Shown here: positions 7,515 through 14,658 of the stretch, one piece after another
Layout: every line of letters begins with the position of its first letter
How positions within the stretch are numbered: the stretch's first letter is position 1
Source: a virus
DNA: 39,494 nt
IMG/VR virus record: IMGVR_UViG_3300047548_000450
Location: 1 to 39,494 of that record
Reading direction: 5' to 3' (one strand)
Program-made: the position numbers and the translations under genes
Notes under the pieces: model-generated
The model's database searches: none
Told to the model about the DNA's origin: nothing
The model's input: the letters and a program-made list of their open reading frames with translations, nothing else

Positions 7515-7826
7515 TCAACCCGCCAGCGCTCGTCTGGCATCCTCCACAGACCGCACGATCGATGCCAGCGCGCCACGCTTTTTCATGGCCGCGATGAACG
7601 CCAACTGCGCCTCGGTGGCCCGGCCCGTGGCGGTTTTCACCTCCAGGTAGAACGCCCGGGCGTCACCGGCTCTGTGGCCAAAAACATCAGCAAACCCGAC
7701 CGGCAAGCCCGAGCGCACCGGGCGGCCGTCCTTGGTGAAAAACAGCCCCACGTTGGCCCTGACCACGAAGTGCCCATCGGCGGAAAGCGCGACCATGATG
7801 GCGCGCATCAGATCTGCCTCGGTCAT
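7515..7826 (-). CDS. VRR-NUC domain nuclease
   Basis: One hundred and three residues. The whole protein matches the VRR-NUC fold of the PD-(D/E)XK nuclease group: N-terminal helix MTEADLMRAIMVALS, then GFADVFGH with the metal-binding Asp, FYLEVKTATGR with the E-x-K catalytic pair, and TEAQLAFIAAMKKRGALASIVRS. Enzymes of this type cut branched DNA, and phages often encode them beside helicases as here. The ATG at 7826 overlaps the stop of the gene upstream (ATGA). The gene ends flush against the tRNA. Confidence 0.93.
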   Translation of the reverse strand: MTEADLMRAIMVALSADGHFVVRANVGLFFTKDGRPVRSGLPVGFADVFGHRAGDARAFYLEVKTATGRATEAQLAFIAAMKKRGALASIVRSVEDARRALAG

Positions 7827-8098
7827 CGCCGGCCGTGCTCCCAAACGCGCCGCACCAGGGCCTCGAGCTCCTGGCACGCCTGCTCGCCGCGCACCTGCAA
7901 GATGCCGCGCTTGACCACCTTGCCCGCTTCCTCCCGGCCGCGCAGGTACTCGCGCCGGGCGACCTTGTCGGGGATGGACAGGATGTGGCGGGCCTCGCAC
8001 TCACGCGCCCAGGACGGACAGTAATTGCAAACCTGGTCACCGTTTATGAGCGTGACCATAGGCCCAGATTCACACCTTTGACAACCGAGACATGACAT
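7823..8098 (-). CDS. Small Cys-rich protein upstream of the VRR nuclease
   Basis: Ninety-one residues with an N-terminal Cys cluster (CLGCQRC, then VCNYCPSWARECEARHIL) followed by a basic helical part (IPDKVARREYLRGREEAGKVVKRG). The Cys spacing suggests a metal-binding knuckle. I recall similar small proteins (DUF7696-like) next to phage replication genes, but this label is uncertain. Its first 29 bp overlap the 3' end of the HNH gene upstream, and the local base composition there is A/T-richer than the rest of the gene. Confidence 0.75.
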   Translation of the reverse strand: MSCLGCQRCESGPMVTLINGDQVCNYCPSWARECEARHILSIPDKVARREYLRGREEAGKVVKRGILQVRGEQACQELEALVRRVWEHGRR

Positions 8099-8543
8099 AG
8101 GTTTGGCCTTTTTTTATTCTTGAGATTATGTTTTGACTGCAAGAAAACTTGATCGCCAGCTTGTGGTTTTGCTCTGATGAATTTTTGATTTCGTTGACTT
8201 GCGATGGAGTTAGTTTGGCTCTGACTGTTGCGATCCGCTCTTTATTTCTGCAATCGATCATGTTGTCTTTTCGAGTTCCAACAAACAGATGATCTGGGTT
8301 GATGCAGCAGCGAACATCACAAGTGTGGCAAACGTCAAATCCGTCTGGAATAGATTCAACAAAAAGTTGATACGAAGCGCGGTGAGCACCGACAACCTTT
8401 TTGTCTTTCCAAATGTCGCCATAACCACCAGACTTGATGGCTCCCATAAAAATCCAACAACCGCTTTCTGGAATTCGAACGGTCTTTTGCATCAACCTTT
8501 TGTAAAGGCCCTGGTCGGAAAGAATAGAATTTGTCTTGCTCAT
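8070..8543 (-). CDS. HNH homing-type endonuclease (copy 1)
   Basis: One hundred and fifty-seven residues. An N-terminal RIPESGCWIFMGAIKSGGYGDI motif and the HNH_3 core with CHTCDVRCCINPDHLFVGT (about residues 92-110) give the metal/His centre. The C-terminal part (LTPSQVNEIKNSSEQNHKLAIKFSCSQNIISRIKKG) looks like a DNA-binding NUMOD-like helix-turn-helix. It should nick or cut DNA lacking the insertion and so spread itself. The gene is clearly A/T-richer than its neighbours and overlaps the next gene by 29 bp, as expected for a free-standing mobile endonuclease. Confidence 0.92.
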   Translation of the reverse strand: MSKTNSILSDQGLYKRLMQKTVRIPESGCWIFMGAIKSGGYGDIWKDKKVVGAHRASYQLFVESIPDGFDVCHTCDVRCCINPDHLFVGTRKDNMIDCRNKERIATVRAKLTPSQVNEIKNSSEQNHKLAIKFSCSQNIISRIKKGQTYVMSRLSKV

Positions 8544-8579
8544 GCTGCTGCGCCCCTATCGCGGTGGTTTGGGAAGTGA

Positions 8580-8606
8580 CGCCTCGGTGTTGGTAGCACC
8601 GGGGCG
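8580..8606. other. Ten-base-pair hairpin between helicase stop and HNH start
   Basis: Positions 8580-8589 and 8597-8606 form a 10-bp stem with a 7-base loop. It is fully paired, with one G-U wobble, if read on the plus strand; on the minus strand that position is a C-A mismatch. CGCCCC at 8551-8556 can alternatively pair with GGGGCG at 8601-8606. There is no T-run, so it is not a standard terminator; it may be an RNA leader or a mobility signal of the HNH gene. Confidence 0.5.
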
Positions 8607-8616
8607 TTGCACCATG

Positions 8617-10035
8617 TTACCTCTTTTGTGCCTCCTTGGCGGCGCGCGCACGCAGCACGTGGCGGGCCCACAGCTCAGGGCGCTTCATGCCCCGGGCGCG
8701 ACCGATGCGAATCAGGTCGGCCTCGGTCTGCGACCTGCCCTGCTCCATCTTGCGCTCCTTGACCGCCTGGGCCTTGGCAGCGGCGGCGGTGATCTCCTGC
8801 AGCTCTCCGTCCACTTCCTCGATCTCGCGGCCGACGGGCTCGAAGTGGTGGCCGCAAGCGCAGTCGGTGACGATGGATGGCACCGTGGCAAAGCACACGG
8901 GGCAGGTCTTGACCGGCACCTCGGACTTCTTGGAGTTCTTGCGCTTCTCGACGGCGGCCAGGGTCCACTCCCTGGGATCGGTGGGCAGGCCATGCCGCTT
9001 CACGTTGCCGGCGTGGTCGAGAATGATGCAGTCGTCCTTGCCTGGGTGCGTGCGCAGGCCACGGCCCACGGACTGCAGGTATTTCACGACCGACTGCGTG
9101 GGAGCGAGCTGGATGATGCAGCCGATCGACGGAGCGTCAACGCCGGCCACCCACAGGGCGCAGTTGCAGACCACATCCAGGACGCCGTCGCGCAGGCCTT
9201 GCAGGGCAGCGTCGCGCTCAACGGTATCGGACTCGCCGCTGATGGCCACGGCCCGGTACCCGGCTTGCTTGAACTGCTCGGCCACGTTGGTGGCGTGCTC
9301 CACCGTCACGCAAAACGCCACGGCCGGGCGACCGTCGGCCAGCTTGCGATAGTGCTGCACGGCGCTGCCGGTGATGACGGGCTTGTCCATCGCGGCGGCC
9401 AGCTCGCCCTGGTTGAAGTCGCCCATGCTGGTGTGCACACCGGAGAGGTCCGGCTCGCTGGGGGCGTAGTAGCGAATGGGTGCGAGCAACCCCTCGTCGA
9501 TCAGGTCCTGGGTGGTGCAGGTGGGCACCAGAATGTCGGCCACCTCGTTCATGCCCCGGCCGTCCAGGCGACAGGGCGTGGCCGTGAGGTGCAGCAGGTG
9601 CGCGCCGCCCGGGCGTTTGAACTTCGGGCCCGCGCCAGCCCACTCGAAAATCTGCTGGTAGGTGTTGGCCACGGCCAGGTGCGCCTCGTCCACGATGATA
9701 AGGTCCGGCGGCTGGTACCGGTCCAGGCGGCGCACCAGGGTCTGCACCATGGCCACCTGCACGGGCAGGCGGTGGTTGCCGTCGCGGCCGGCGGCGATCC
9801 AGCCGTGGGGAATTCCCTCGTCGTCGAGCTTTTGGCTCGTGGCGTTCAGGATTTCCTTGAGGTGCGCGATGAACCACACGCGCTTTCCCTTGGCCAGGGC
9901 ACGGCGAATGATCGTGGCGCTGGCGTGGGTCTTGCCGAAGCCCGTGGGGGCGATCAGCACCGGCGCGCGAAAGCCGCGCTTGTAGGCTGCGGTCAGGTCC
10001 TCGACGGCCTTCTGTTGTCGGGGGCGCAGGCTCAT
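8617..10035 (-). CDS. SF2 DNA helicase (DEAH box)
   Basis: A 472-residue helicase resembling phage UvsW/RadD-type and type III restriction-like helicases. Motif I APTGFGKT at 29-36, motif II DEAH at 116-119, motif III TATP near 151, and motif VI QSVGRGLRTHP near 321. A zinc-ribbon-like CPVC...CACG follows at about 378-395, then a charged C-terminal helix. It likely remodels recombination or replication branches, matching the VRR nuclease downstream. ATG at 10035 overlaps the stop upstream (ATGA); an in-frame start 15 codons earlier would overlap the previous gene more and is less likely. Confidence 0.94.
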   Translation of the reverse strand: MSLRPRQQKAVEDLTAAYKRGFRAPVLIAPTGFGKTHASATIIRRALAKGKRVWFIAHLKEILNATSQKLDDEGIPHGWIAAGRDGNHRLPVQVAMVQTLVRRLDRYQPPDLIIVDEAHLAVANTYQQIFEWAGAGPKFKRPGGAHLLHLTATPCRLDGRGMNEVADILVPTCTTQDLIDEGLLAPIRYYAPSEPDLSGVHTSMGDFNQGELAAAMDKPVITGSAVQHYRKLADGRPAVAFCVTVEHATNVAEQFKQAGYRAVAISGESDTVERDAALQGLRDGVLDVVCNCALWVAGVDAPSIGCIIQLAPTQSVVKYLQSVGRGLRTHPGKDDCIILDHAGNVKRHGLPTDPREWTLAAVEKRKNSKKSEVPVKTCPVCFATVPSIVTDCACGHHFEPVGREIEEVDGELQEITAAAAKAQAVKERKMEQGRSQTEADLIRIGRARGMKRPELWARHVLRARAAKEAQKR

Positions 10036-10349
10036 GGTTTCCCCGGTTGAATCCACGCCCGATTTTCCAAGCGACGCCATGTGGATTTCTCGATCGCCTT
10101 CAAATCAGCCAAGACTTCGCTGTGCACAACCTCCATGCCGTGCAGATGCAAGTAGGCGTCGATCACGTTGTGCCTGTTTTTCTCAAACATGAATCGAGGC
10201 TTGCGGTGCATGCGCACGCGCAAACGGTAAGTGGTGGCATTGTGGCTGGCAAAGTCGTACCAAGCCCATATCAGCGTGACAGACCATGGCGTGAATCGAA
10301 AGTTCAGACCCAGGCGCAGGTAATCGCCCTCGCGGGTGTAGTGAATCAT
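10032..10349 (-). CDS. Hypothetical protein
   Basis: One hundred and five residues, starting MIHYTREGDYLRLGLNFR. The first 30 residues are aromatic-rich (FTPWSVTLIWAWYDF), the middle is basic (RVRMHRKPRFMFEKNRHN), and a helix ends the protein. I recognise no family. It is coupled by ATGA overlaps to the helicase downstream and to the gene upstream. Confidence 0.7.
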   Translation of the reverse strand: MIHYTREGDYLRLGLNFRFTPWSVTLIWAWYDFASHNATTYRLRVRMHRKPRFMFEKNRHNVIDAYLHLHGMEVVHSEVLADLKAIEKSTWRRLENRAWIQPGKP

Positions 10350-10546
10350 GGTTTCCTCCAGTACAGGGCTCGCTTGCGCTTGCGAGCGCCGCTGACCTTG
10401 CGGATGAGTGGTTTGAAAAATACCATGCGGCCTGCCGTCACAAACAGTTGAGGCGGCACAACGATGACGTAGGGGTTGAGCGCCCTGGCGTTGGCGTGCA
10501 GCGATCTCACGATCTCCGTCAGCTTTTCTTCGGTGAGCTCAGTCAT
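10346..10546 (-). CDS. Small basic hypothetical protein
   Basis: Sixty-six residues, starting MTELTEEKLTEIVRSL. A helical N-terminus is followed by a hydrophobic strand (YVIVVPPQLFVTA) and a very basic tail (KVSGARKRKRALYWRKP) that could touch nucleic acid. The ATG at 10546 is chosen for its ATGA overlap with the gene upstream. No family recognised. Confidence 0.65.
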   Translation of the reverse strand: MTELTEEKLTEIVRSLHANARALNPYVIVVPPQLFVTAGRMVFFKPLIRKVSGARKRKRALYWRKP

Positions 10547-10800
10547 TTGTATGCCATCCCGGGCTTCTCGACGATGTAACACATGGCGGTTTTGTCCCGC
10601 TTGCAGGTCAGGTCAAATTCATCCACCAACTTTGTGAAGGTGGCCAGACCATGCTCCAGGTTCTCGATATACACATCACCGATCCTGGCTGGTTCGCCAG
10701 AACGTTGAACCCGCATCAATTCTTTTTTGATGGCATTCAGGTGGTATTTGTCTGCCCACTCGTTGAGCTCGTCGATGGTGAACCATGCGCGATCATTCAT
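10543..10800 (-). CDS. Hypothetical protein
   Basis: Eighty-five residues, starting MNDRAWFTIDELNEWADKYHL. The pattern is a helix pair followed by beta-like segments (GDVYIENLEHGLATFTKLVDEFDLTC), with no motif I can name. The gene sits in the leftward run of small genes upstream of the SF2 helicase, overlapping both neighbours. Confidence 0.65.
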   Translation of the reverse strand: MNDRAWFTIDELNEWADKYHLNAIKKELMRVQRSGEPARIGDVYIENLEHGLATFTKLVDEFDLTCKRDKTAMCYIVEKPGMAYK

Positions 10801-10951
10801 CGTCGTCCTCCTGGTGATCCTGGATCAACTGGGCCTTGACCAAGTCCAGGCAACCGAGCGCGGTCGGAAGCAGCATGGTCTGGTCGTACTTGTGGACGAC
10901 GGCAAGCAGCTCGTCGACCAGGGCTTGGGTGATTGCGCCGTGGTAGTTCAT
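10793..10951 (-). CDS. Very small hypothetical protein
   Basis: Fifty-two residues, MNYHGAITQALVDE at the start and an acidic HQEDDDE tail. It looks all-helical. ATG at 10951 overlaps the stop of the gene upstream (ATGA), and its stop overlaps the next start by 8 bp, which is the main reason to accept it. No function can be proposed. Confidence 0.6.
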   Translation of the reverse strand: MNYHGAITQALVDELLAVVHKYDQTMLLPTALGCLDLVKAQLIQDHQEDDDE

Positions 10952-11415
10952 GGCAGGTCCCTCCACTCCCACCCGAACATCCGCTCGGTGTTTTCGATCT
11001 GCTCGTTGGTGGGCTTGCGGAAAACGTGGAACATGGTGCAAGGAGCACCGCTTATCCCTGGTGTTGGGTCGAGCACCCAAACGCCCACCGGCTTGGGTGG
11101 AGCATGGAACTTGATCTCGGGAAGGTAGACGTCCTTGGGGTCGATGCGCTTGCCGCCAACGCTCCAGGCGCTGCCCATGGTTGCAACGTCGCGCAGCAGG
11201 TCTTGTGCGAGCTGGCCCGGTGTCAGCTCCGGAGTCTGTGTGCCGCAGCGCACGCAACGCATGGCCATGGTGTTGTCGTTGGTGAAGTGCCAGTCGTGTT
11301 TGCAGAACGTTTTTTTGATGGCGCGCGCCATGGCGTATGACATGGCGTCGGCCATATCGCTTGCCGTGTCTGCCACAACGCGATTCATGTGGGCGTCGAG
11401 TTCTTTGTCGGTCAT
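10948..11415 (-). CDS. Zinc-ribbon-like hypothetical protein
   Basis: One hundred and fifty-five residues, starting MTDKELDAHMN. The central CKHDWHFTNDNTMAMRCVRCG resembles the HxW...CxxCG zinc knuckle seen in many small phage proteins. The C-terminal half contains VGVWVLDPTPG and ends in WEWRDLP. Start at 11415 chosen by ATGA overlap with the upstream gene; a start two codons earlier is possible. Function unknown. Confidence 0.65.
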   Translation of the reverse strand: MTDKELDAHMNRVVADTASDMADAMSYAMARAIKKTFCKHDWHFTNDNTMAMRCVRCGTQTPELTPGQLAQDLLRDVATMGSAWSVGGKRIDPKDVYLPEIKFHAPPKPVGVWVLDPTPGISGAPCTMFHVFRKPTNEQIENTERMFGWEWRDLP

Positions 11416-11633
11416 GGCCAAAGTACTCCCGATCGGACTTGCTCACGCAGAGCGGAATAGTCGCCAAGCATCGAGTCGTCGAGATGGTCGGCGATTCGCT
11501 GGCGCTCCTTGAACGCCCCGTTGTCCCAGGCGATCTTGCACATGCGCTTGCAGTGCTCTTCCATGTCGTGGCCAGCCGTGGGCGGTTGACTGCCCTCGTG
11601 GTACCACCAGTGTTCGAACGGCGTCATCACCAT
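11412..11633 (-). CDS. Hypothetical phage protein
   Basis: Seventy-three residues, MVMTPFEHWWYHEGSQP onward, helical in the middle (MEEHCKRMCKIAWDNGAFKERQRIADHL). A GGAGG ribosome site 5 bases before 11633 supports that start; an ATG two codons later at 11627 overlaps the stop of the micro-gene upstream (TGATG) and could be used through coupling. I recall similar short proteins in many phages, without function. Confidence 0.65.
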   Translation of the reverse strand: MVMTPFEHWWYHEGSQPPTAGHDMEEHCKRMCKIAWDNGAFKERQRIADHLDDSMLGDYSALREQVRSGVLWP

Positions 11634-11737
11634 GGCGCCTCCTCGGCCTCGTCGCGCTGCTGGCGGCGATAGGCGGCCTCTTGCTTGGGTGTCCAGGGCA
11701 CGGGCCCGGTTGGGGGTGGGAACGGCCACGTTTTCAT
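11627..11737 (-). CDS. Micro-gene, 36 residues
   Basis: MKTWPFPPPTGPVPW, then a charged helix (TPKQEAAYRRQQRDEAEEAPW). The N-terminus is Pro/Trp-rich. Its ATG overlaps the stop of the gene upstream (ATGA) and its stop overlaps a start of the next gene (TGATG), and these two overlaps are what support it. Function unknown. Confidence 0.55.
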   Translation of the reverse strand: MKTWPFPPPTGPVPWTPKQEAAYRRQQRDEAEEAPW

Positions 11738-12156
11738 GCTGCCACCTCGAATTTCAAATCAACGCGCTCGCAGTAGTAGCCGTTGGATTCGCCAAGCCAA
11801 CGCACATCGACATAACCCTTGCGGGTAGCAAACTTGTAGAAAGTCCATGTGTACGAATCTGGCTCGTATTCAAACGTGTAACCGGCAGGCGTTTCTCCGT
11901 TGGCCTCTTCGGCAAGCAATAAAGGCTCGCCAACCAAGTCTTGAAGGTCGCCAACGACACTTTCAATTTGAACAGACTCGCAGCAGTCTTGAAGGTGAAA
12001 AAAGATGAACGTGCCTTCTGAGCACTTGAATCGAAGTTCGTCACCATTTTGCGTCACATCGGTGAACACCAGATTAAGCATGTCCTCGATTTTTGGTTCA
12101 TAAACCAAATCACCATCCCAGCCTTTGTGCTGGCTCATTTTTTCAAGCAGGCTCAT
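11734..12156 (-). CDS. Hypothetical protein (DUF7448-like)
   Basis: One hundred and forty residues; a compact beta-rich domain (GDELRFKCSEGTFIFFHLQDCCESVQIESVVGD, later YTWTFYKFATRKGYVDVRWLGES). From memory it resembles the small phage family annotated DUF7448. A strong GGAGG precedes the ATG at 12156. Base composition is A/T-richer than most neighbours. Role unknown. Confidence 0.75.
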   Translation of the reverse strand: MSLLEKMSQHKGWDGDLVYEPKIEDMLNLVFTDVTQNGDELRFKCSEGTFIFFHLQDCCESVQIESVVGDLQDLVGEPLLLAEEANGETPAGYTFEYEPDSYTWTFYKFATRKGYVDVRWLGESNGYYCERVDLKFEVAA

Positions 12157-12175
12157 ACAGCCCTCCGTTAAAAAA

Positions 12176-12424
12176 TCAGGCGGTTAAATCCACCCGATGT
12201 TTGCACCCCACACACTTTTGATCAGCCTGGCCGAGAGCGGTGCGGGTGTAGTTGCACTCGGTGGACATGCGAAACGCTGATGGGACCATCTTGGCCACTC
12301 GGGTGTGGCCATCAAGCCACCAGCCGTCCTGCACAGGAATCATCTTGCGATACTCTGGGTGGTTGTAGCAACCATAATTTTTCATGGTTTCTGACGCTGC
12401 CATGGCTGCGACGTTTTTGGTCAC
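12176..12424 (-). CDS. Small Cys-containing hypothetical protein, GTG start
   Basis: Eighty-two residues. Cys/His residues at YGCYNHPEY and ECNYT...CVGCKH could chelate metal. The GTG at 12424 overlaps the upstream stop (GTGA), so I prefer it to the internal ATG codons. No known family; part of the leftward early run. Confidence 0.6.
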   Translation of the reverse strand: MTKNVAAMAASETMKNYGCYNHPEYRKMIPVQDGWWLDGHTRVAKMVPSAFRMSTECNYTRTALGQADQKCVGCKHRVDLTA

Positions 12425-12624
12425 GAAATCCTCGCTTGTTTTGAGCGGTACAAAAAGCAGGTGGGCCCGGGCACGCGCTCCAGGAGGCCGGCGCGAATCA
12501 GGCGCCCTAGCGAACCGTTGATGCGGCGGCGGCCCAGCCTGGTCGAAATGTCCCTTGGCAGCTCGTACCTGGTGGCCGACACAACGGCCAGCACCATGCG
12601 ATCGGTGACGGTTTTACTGGTCAC
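12421..12624 (-). CDS. Small winged-helix-like protein, GTG start
   Basis: Sixty-seven residues (MTSKTVTDRMVLAVVSATRYELPRD...). RDISTRLGRRRINGSLGRLIRAGLLERV resembles a winged-helix recognition helix and wing, so it may be a second DNA-binding regulator. Its GTG start lies in an 11-bp overlap with the Cro-like gene, implying co-expression. Function is inferred from the fold pattern only. Confidence 0.6.
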   Translation of the reverse strand: MTSKTVTDRMVLAVVSATRYELPRDISTRLGRRRINGSLGRLIRAGLLERVPGPTCFLYRSKQARIS

Positions 12625-12886
12625 TCGCCCAGTCCCCGGCGGTGCGCAGGATCAGATCTTCGGCCGTGAGCGAGAGGCCGCGCGCCTGGGCGATGGCCAG
12701 GATTCGGCCCTGCAGTGCGGACGGCACGGCCCCGGCGCTGCCGCCCTCGTCCTTGGGCTTGCGCCAGCGCACCACGGAGCTTGGGTTTCGCTCCAGGGCG
12801 CGCGCCAGCGCACGCACGCCGCCGAAGGCTGTGATGGCCTTGTCGGCAGGGGTTTCGGGGCTGATTTTGAGGGTTTCTGCGGTCAT
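12614..12886 (-). CDS. Cro/CI-like helix-turn-helix regulator
   Basis: Ninety residues from MTAETLKISPETPADK. ITAFGGVRALARALERNPSSVVRWRK (about 20-45) is a YdaS/Cro-like helix-turn-helix, followed by GAVPSALQGRILAIAQARGLSLTAEDLI, which is shared with many small phage repressors. It is the first leftward gene at the divergence point, facing the long rightward operon, and three CCCAC repeats lie between the two, so it is the likely early switch. The start at 12886 is chosen by its fit to the family N-terminus. Confidence 0.85.
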   Translation of the reverse strand: MTAETLKISPETPADKAITAFGGVRALARALERNPSSVVRWRKPKDEGGSAGAVPSALQGRILAIAQARGLSLTAEDLILRTAGDWASDQ

Positions 12887-12915
12887 GGGCCGCAAGTGTA
12901 GCGTAAAAAGCAACA

Positions 12916-12967
12916 CCCACTCGAAAATATCTCGGAGAAACCCACGCAAACCCCTTGAAGCCCACTC
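12916..12967. promoter_or_regulatory. Operator-like repeats at the divergent promoter region
   Basis: CCCACTC (12916-12922), CCCACGC (12941-12947) and CCCACTC (12961-12967) occur in the 128-bp gap between the Cro-like gene and the first rightward gene. The third copy lies in the spacer of the rightward promoter and the first overlaps the -35 region of a possible leftward promoter (TACACT at 12895-12900). They may be binding sites of the regulator. Confidence 0.45.
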
Positions 12968-12983
12968 AAAACCCGAGCATGAT
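12955..12983 (+). promoter_or_regulatory. Candidate early rightward promoter
   Basis: TTGAAG (12955-12960), a 17-bp spacer and CATGAT (12978-12983) would start transcription near 12990, 25 nt before the first rightward gene. Both boxes fit the consensus only moderately. It would drive the operon running to 24285. Confidence 0.45.
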
Positions 12984-13014
12984 GGAGTTATTGCAACACC
13001 AAACGGAGCGCACC

Positions 13015-13257
13015 ATGGATCACCTTCACCCCATCATGCAACAGGCCCTCGGGGCTTTTGGAGCCAACATGAACCGACAATTCACCGTCAACCCCGCCTT
13101 CCCGCACCCCGACAACAACGGCGAGACCGAGCCCTGGCCGCTGGGCGACGCGATCGCTTACGCGCTCAAGGTGCTCAAGGACCCCAACGCCACGCAGCAC
13201 GCCAAGAACTTTGCAGCCACCGAGCTGGACCTTGCCTGGTGCAACCACGAGGAGTAA
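13015..13257 (+). CDS. First gene of the rightward operon, hypothetical
   Basis: Eighty residues, MDHLHPIMQQALGAF at the start. The sequence WPLGDAIAYALKVLKDPNATQHAKNFAATELDLAW is helical. GGAG at 13005-13008 supports the ATG at 13015; ATGs at 12979 and 12982 are in frame but fall inside the predicted -10 box. No family recognised. Confidence 0.65.
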   Translation: MDHLHPIMQQALGAFGANMNRQFTVNPAFPHPDNNGETEPWPLGDAIAYALKVLKDPNATQHAKNFAATELDLAWCNHEE

Positions 13258-13259
13258 GC

Positions 13260-13385
13260 ATGTACCACCACCGCATCACATTCAAACCCGCATCCGAAGA
13301 AACCAAGGGCCGCATCTGGTTCACCGCTTTTTGCGGCTGCCTGGTGTTCGCCATCATCGGCTGCTTGCTGGCCTGGAGGGGCTGA
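13260..13385 (+). CDS. Small single-span membrane protein
   Basis: Forty-one residues. A charged N-terminus (MYHHRITFKPASEETKGR) is followed by one hydrophobic segment (FTAFCGCLVFAIIGCLLAW, residues about 21-39). It is likely anchored in the inner membrane. Short size and tight spacing to both neighbours are the evidence; function unknown. Confidence 0.6.
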   Translation: MYHHRITFKPASEETKGRIWFTAFCGCLVFAIIGCLLAWRG

Positions 13386-13386
13386 C

Positions 13387-13569
13387 ATGAACACCAAAAA
13401 AGCCAAGCCCGATCTGACGCCCGCGCCGCGGCCGGAGGTTTTCAACCGCCCCATCTACGACGGCAAGGAGCTGCGCCGCAATCCTGGCATCACAGCCGAA
13501 CGGTTCCGCGCCTACGAGCTGCCCAGTCTGCGCGGTGGCAACCTGATTTACCCAAAGGAGAAAGCATGA
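13387..13569 (+). CDS. Small hypothetical protein
   Basis: Sixty residues, MNTKKAKPDLTPAPRPEV, basic and Pro-rich with no hydrophobic core. GGNLIYPKEK ends the protein. Starts one base after the membrane-protein stop and overlaps the next ATG. No family recognised. Confidence 0.55.
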   Translation: MNTKKAKPDLTPAPRPEVFNRPIYDGKELRRNPGITAERFRAYELPSLRGGNLIYPKEKA

Positions 13570-13820
13570 ACACCACGATCCTGAAAACCGCCCGCCGCCT
13601 TTGGTGCGCAGGCCACGCCGACCGCGCAACGCAACGGCACAACATGCGCGCCTGGGTGCGCTCTATCCGGCTGCTGGGCAGCAAGTGGATCATGGCGGCC
13701 AACCAGCCACGCCTGCGCGCGCCGATCCCTGAAGGCCAGATTTCCAGCCTAGTGCTGCCCTTTCCGCTGCGCACGCCACGCAGCCTGGACGAGGCCTACG
13801 CAGCCCGGAGGCAGGCATGA
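13566..13820 (+). CDS. Small basic hypothetical protein
   Basis: Eighty-four residues, very Arg-rich (LKTARRLWCAGHADRATQRH, then RAWVRSIRLLGSKW). A nucleic-acid-binding role is possible but only from charge. ATGA-coupled to both neighbours. Confidence 0.6.
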   Translation: MNTTILKTARRLWCAGHADRATQRHNMRAWVRSIRLLGSKWIMAANQPRLRAPIPEGQISSLVLPFPLRTPRSLDEAYAARRQA

Positions 13821-14191
13821 CCACCGAGGTGCGCCAGCAGTACACCTGCAGCCGTTGCAACGGCACGGGCCGGTATTCGTTTAATTTGCAGCACGGCACC
13901 AAATGCTACGGCTGCAACGGCACGGGCAAGCAGCACACAAGACCCAAGGCGCCGGCGCCCAAGTGGGCTGTGTTTGGCCAACACCGCCAGACGGGCGAGT
14001 GGCTGCGGCTCTACAACGTGGTGGCGGACACAAAAAAGCGTGCGATCTGCCGCGCCCAGAACATGTACGACCAGGCCAGCACCGCCTGGAAGGACAACTA
14101 CACCATGAGCAACGCCCGAGCGTTGAAGTGGACCGACATGGCCAGCGTTGACGCGCTGAGCTGGAATGAAGCAACCAAGGAGAACACATGA
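13817..14191 (+). CDS. Zinc-finger protein with DnaJ-like CxxCNGTG repeats
   Basis: One hundred and twenty-four residues. CSRCNGTGR (11-19) and CYGCNGTGK (31-39) form a pair like the CxxCxGxG zinc repeats of DnaJ, here as a single finger without a J domain. The rest (WAVFGQHRQTGEWLRLYNVVADTKKRAICRAQ) is probably a small alpha/beta domain. It may bind RNA or a host protein. Coupled by ATGA overlaps. Confidence 0.75.
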   Translation: MTTEVRQQYTCSRCNGTGRYSFNLQHGTKCYGCNGTGKQHTRPKAPAPKWAVFGQHRQTGEWLRLYNVVADTKKRAICRAQNMYDQASTAWKDNYTMSNARALKWTDMASVDALSWNEATKENT

Positions 14192-14658
14192 AAATCATCG
14201 AGAACCTCGAAAGCTCGCTGCAATCAAAGCGCGACGTGATCACCGGCCTGGAGGACATGCGGCCGAAGTTTGAGCGCCTGGGGCGCGTCACCCGCATCAT
14301 CGAAAAATTCGCCACGGTCGGCTACGTTTTCCTGGACACCAAGGTGATCATCCGCGTCGACGTCAAAAGCATCAAGGAAATCACGCCGGTGCTTGAGGTC
14401 CTGACCGAAGAGATGGGCGCCGAGTTTGACCAAACGCGCGACGAGGCGGACCTTGGCTGGCGGGAGTTCACCTCCAGCAACATGCCATGGATTCGCGTGG
14501 ACGCAGAGCTTAGAGGCGAAGGCCCCGAGTGCCGCCGCGTGATCGTGGGCTACGAGCAAAAGCCGGTCTACGAAATCAAGTGTGGCGACGACGCGGCCAT
14601 GCCCGATGCCGCGCCGCCAGAGGTGCCACCAGCGCCAGCAATACCGGAGGACTTCTGA
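14188..14658 (+). CDS. Hypothetical phage protein
   Basis: One hundred and fifty-six residues. An N-terminal helix (MKIIENLESSLQSKRD) precedes a probable mixed alpha/beta domain (YVFLDTKVIIRVDVKSIKEITPVLEVLTEEMG), and the tail is Pro-rich (PDAAPPEVPPAPAIPEDF). No known family is evident to me. The gene sits between small early genes. Confidence 0.65.
   Translation: MKIIENLESSLQSKRDVITGLEDMRPKFERLGRVTRIIEKFATVGYVFLDTKVIIRVDVKSIKEITPVLEVLTEEMGAEFDQTRDEADLGWREFTSSNMPWIRVDAELRGEGPECRRVIVGYEQKPVYEIKCGDDAAMPDAAPPEVPPAPAIPEDF

Noticed and set aside
8536-10050. 504-codon rightward open frame
   Set aside because: It is the antisense shadow of the SF2 helicase, whose motifs are complete on the other strand; GC-rich DNA keeps the antisense frame open.
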